A stretch of DNA of 64,000 nt, taken from NCBI GenBank assembly GCA_963565915.1, contig OY751486.1, positions 4,402,001 through 4,466,000 on the forward strand. Direction: 5' to 3'. Origin of the DNA: Entoloma clypeatum (Eukaryota > Basidiomycota > Agaricomycetes > Agaricales > Entolomataceae). Both the position numbers and the translations under genes were made by a program. The first letter of the stretch is position 1. Each line of letters starts with the position of its first letter. Under the pieces are notes generated by a model that searched no databases, was not told the DNA's origin, and saw nothing but the letters and a program-made list of their open reading frames with translations. This document shows positions 61,224-64,000 of this stretch, one piece after another.

Positions 61224-63500
61224 ACAACATTATTATTATATTATTATTATTATTATTTGTAGTTTATAATATGTTTTTGCCTACTGTGCAAACCTGTGTG
61301 GGAACCCTCACCTGCACCTACCTGCCAATACCCGTGCTTGATCTACCCGGCATCGACGGGTTGCTACCCACATGGGTACGGGTACAAGTCAGCATTCCAG
61401 TACACGTGGGAGTATCCGTGCCATTGCCTATCTATACATCACACACCATTTACTATTGATGTGTTGAGGCCTACTCACACTAGAGAATAGCCATACACAG
61501 GTGCTTGGATTGCACCACAGGTATAAAATAATGATCAGTGCCAAAGATGAGGACATACATTTCAGCTTTTTTCACCATGTTCTACCTCTACTATGGTATC
61601 TGCATATCTTTATTCATATCCTCACATAATTGAAAATCAACCTCCAGATGGTTCTGTGGTGGGGAGAGACTTTCTACAGTGTATTAGAACAAATATACTG
61701 GTAAGCTTTACTTTCAACTGTGTCTACAGCTTTGCTGGCACTGCACACATGCCCTACAGTAGATAACCGTTGAGATGGCGACTCATTGACCAGCAAAAGG
61801 ACATTGTTGCCGCAGCTGGTTTTTTGCTGTGGTGTCTTTCGCTGGTGAATTATTTGCTGATCTGTCATTAGCATTGTTTTCTATTATTTGGTTCAGACCA
61901 TGGGACCTCTATAACTCTAAATCTGTGGCTAATTTTCTTAAAATAAATACATACTTGATGATACAACATGCTCCCCTACTCATTACTTGTTCCTGTGTAG
62001 ATATAATGAGGAGATGCATCAGGAACAACCCAAACCAAGAAATTTGCAGAATTTTGTTCAATCTTTGCTATTTTCTGTCAAAACATACTAATCTTTGTAA
62101 ACCAGTATAATTTATTCACTTTGGATATTGCTCTTGATCACTGCAGTTTCAATGACATGACATTGGCAAAATAACATTGATTTGATAAGATACAATAAAT
62201 ACAGTACATCACTACATACAACTGTAATTAATCAAGTAACAGCCAGACCCCCATTGAGTCACATCACGTTGTTTGACCAACAAAAAGTAAGGGATTTGCT
62301 TCCCATATGTAAGTTGGTAACTATGGAACAATAATTAGATCAATGACTGACTTTGAGCAAATCAGGCTGCACATGAAGCCAACATCGCTGTGTTTGACAT
62401 GATGCTGAGCACGGACACAATGTGGGTGGTTAGAGCACAGGTCATGTACATAAAAAAGGGGCAGGACCTACTATGTGCAACACCCATCAGACAAGGTATG
62501 TAAAAAAAAAAAAACATTAGAAAACGGACGGTGTTGTACAACACCGTCATTGTGGGTCAAGGAAAAGAGGTGGCGAACCCGTCGTCACCCCATCCATCAC
62601 CGGCAATATTCGCCGTGCCCCCTCCTCCTGATCCCAGAGAACAAGCTATTCAGCTTGTTTGTGTCATGAGTGCAGTGGCAAACAACGGTCATTGTTTGGT
62701 CAGCCGTGTAGTTGCATTGCAAAGTGTCAAGGAACCTGTAGACAACATGGAAACATTGTCAGAGAATCAAGATGGCGAGGACGTACCTTGCGTTGGGACA
62801 GTGAAGCCGGGGAAGTAACTTTAGGTGCCCTCTCGTTGGTCACCCAGCCTTGCTCTAACTAAAGACAAAGGGGGTTGTCGCTGGGTCGTTGCGACCAATG
62901 GTTGTCGCCGTTGTGAATGAAAGACTCAACATGGAACAAATAAGTACCAACATTCAACTTAAGGATGATGGCACATGCACATTTGGCAGAGATCGAGATG
63001 ACTTGGTTTGTTTTTGGTTGCTACTGCACCTTAGACAAGGGTGTACATAGGACGTGAGGTGCAGCACCCACAGTTTGTCTTTCTCTTGTTAGTTTTACTT
63101 TCATATCCTACATGAGAATGTCACTAATAATTGACTTTTGTATGTATAAAACTTTTATTAAGTTTGATAAAATTTGGTGAATTATGTAAAGACTTGATCA
63201 TACGAGCACAAAATTCGACTGAATTCAGGTGAATTCAGCTATGTAAGTTGGTTAATTTTGCAAAGTTTTCACCGATCTATCTGATTTTTGGATTCAGGTT
63301 TTTCCTGATGTGTGCAATGTTTTTTGACATTTGTTTACATGTATTTGACATGTTTGATGTGTGTGATGTGGGATTGAAAATCCACATAATCATTAATGTT
63401 GTATGTACAGATTGAGGTGCACTTGATCTATTGTGTTTGTGATGTAGCGGCATTGAGTCTACTAAGACTGCCAGCAATGAGCGCAATGGCAAGTCTCAGG
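61224..63500. other. Gene-free stretch with microsatellite and palindrome
   Basis: An ATT microsatellite lies at about 61227-61258. A run of 13 A (62502-62514) is followed by a perfect 22-bp palindrome at 62527-62548 (centre TTGTACAA). Frames such as 61829-62110 and 62531-62818 are open but resemble nothing I know. Confidence 0.4.
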
Positions 63501-63530
63501 GCTCATAACCTGTTGGAACAGCATACGATC
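63490..63530 (-). repeat. Possible copia primer site and LTR edge
   Basis: GGGCTCATAACC followed by TGTTGGAACAGCAT resembles the primer-site/LTR junction at 20637-20660. In minus sense this would be an LTR end AACA followed by GGTTATGAGCCC. The other end of such an LTR was not found. Confidence 0.3.
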
Positions 63531-63789
63531 ACATCAACGCCAGAGGTTATCATGGTGGATGTGTCGTCTTGCAGTCCTTGTTACATGTTTTCACCCTCTT
63601 CCTATGTACCTTCACACGACCCTTTGACCCTTGATTCCTATCCAACCCCATTTCACTTAACCCCGATGACCCTGGGACATGTGTCCCCTCTATCAGCACT
63701 ATGACTCATACTGACTTGGACTATTCCCCTTTTAGATACATCTTCACTTGTTATCTCTGACTCATGGCCTTGAGGCCTTATCTCTGACT

Positions 63790-64000
63790 TGTTACTGTAT
63801 ATCCATCTCCGAGTCTCCAATCCACTCCGATCGTCCTCCGATATTCTGGACATCCGTTACCTCTGCATCTCCACACGTTGCCATCTTGCATTTCATATTC
63901 ATATTCCCGTTTACTTATGCATTGCCTTTTCCGCATGGTCCGTTGACCGACATCTCCAATGTTTGATACAGTCGCTGGCAACTTATGCCACAACTCTGGA
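63790..64000. repeat. 753-bp-family LTR, inverted, cut by the window edge
   Basis: The sequence starts TGTTACTGTATATCC and is the reverse complement of the right part of 1457-2096 and 40349-41101 (GGAGACGGATATA..., TCCGGAATATCGGAGGA). It continues beyond 64000. Confidence 0.75.

Noticed and set aside
61829..62110. 93-codon plus-strand frame
   Set aside because: Length is near chance for AT-rich DNA and the translation resembles no known domain.
62531..62818. 95-codon plus-strand frame beginning in the palindrome
   Set aside because: No recognisable motif, and it starts inside a palindrome; not enough to call a gene.
53..63900. CRISPR array
   Set aside because: Tandem repeats here are degenerate minisatellites without uniform repeats and unique spacers, and the sequence is eukaryotic.

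Overview
The window reads as a transposon graveyard from a fungal genome, most probably a basidiomycete of the Agaricomycotina type. The basis is the element families seen: chromodomain Ty3/gypsy elements, Ty1/copia elements with a GGTTATGGGCC primer site, an intron-less Tc1 transposase, a fungal LINE tail with RNase H, and a spliced ORF and a pseudogene that recall repeat-associated Agaricomycete families. I found no intact ordinary host gene. Nearly every base that can be assigned belongs to a mobile element, its relic, or a degenerate minisatellite.

Layout, left to right. 1-457 is a gypsy protease fragment. 458-1377 is a hAT-like repeat carrying a tRNA-like segment. 1457-2096 is a decayed LTR. 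3046-5297 holds copia relics and an internally deleted gypsy copy (4048-4957, target duplication GACAT). 5530-17747 is a 269-bp hAT-type MITE split by an 11.9-kb gypsy element, Gy1 (5704-17647). Gy1 itself contains copia A1 (10140-15462) and a solo LTR (7283-7684). 17787-20222 is a larger hAT-like element with a GCCCAACGGC minisatellite. A copia LTR (20647-27942) is split by gypsy Gy3 (20790-27690), whose gag is split by Tc1 copy 1 (25157-26763). 28000-28870 is a frameshifted gene-family pseudogene. Copia A2 (29373-35157, minus strand) carries an open 1.57-kilocodon gag-pol. A LINE tail (36260-37525) is followed by gypsy Gy2 (37766-41537) with a 753-bp solo LTR inside. A two-exon gag-like gene lies at 41776-43210. 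Copia A3 (44145-56682, plus strand) is split in its leader by copia B (44734-51488). The right end has a MITE (57147-57413), Tc1 copy 2 (57855-59473), minisatellites, a foldback and LTR fragments.

How the parts relate. Almost every nesting event is supported by an exact target duplication, so an order of insertion can be read directly. The two near-identical inverted copia elements A2 and A3 have swapped LTR types and swapped flanking 5-mers. This is the signature of an inversion of the interval between them, or of an assembly error with the same geometry. The older gypsy copies carry many CGA-to-TGA stops and lost CpG sites, consistent with cytosine-methylation or RIP-like decay. Copia A2, A3, B and Tc1 copy 2 look young.

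Three observations stand out. (1) All three gypsy families show a Tf1-like self-priming layout: a 10-11 nt stretch lying 2 nt after the LTR is complementary to the predicted 5' end of the transcript, exactly 25 nt after a TATA box. (2) Copia B carries an extra 278-codon ORF that starts in the LTR, reads through the primer binding site and ends before gag; it predicts membrane helices plus a Cys/His cluster. (3) Copia B has an otherwise open polyprotein in which the integrase catalytic Glu is Lys.
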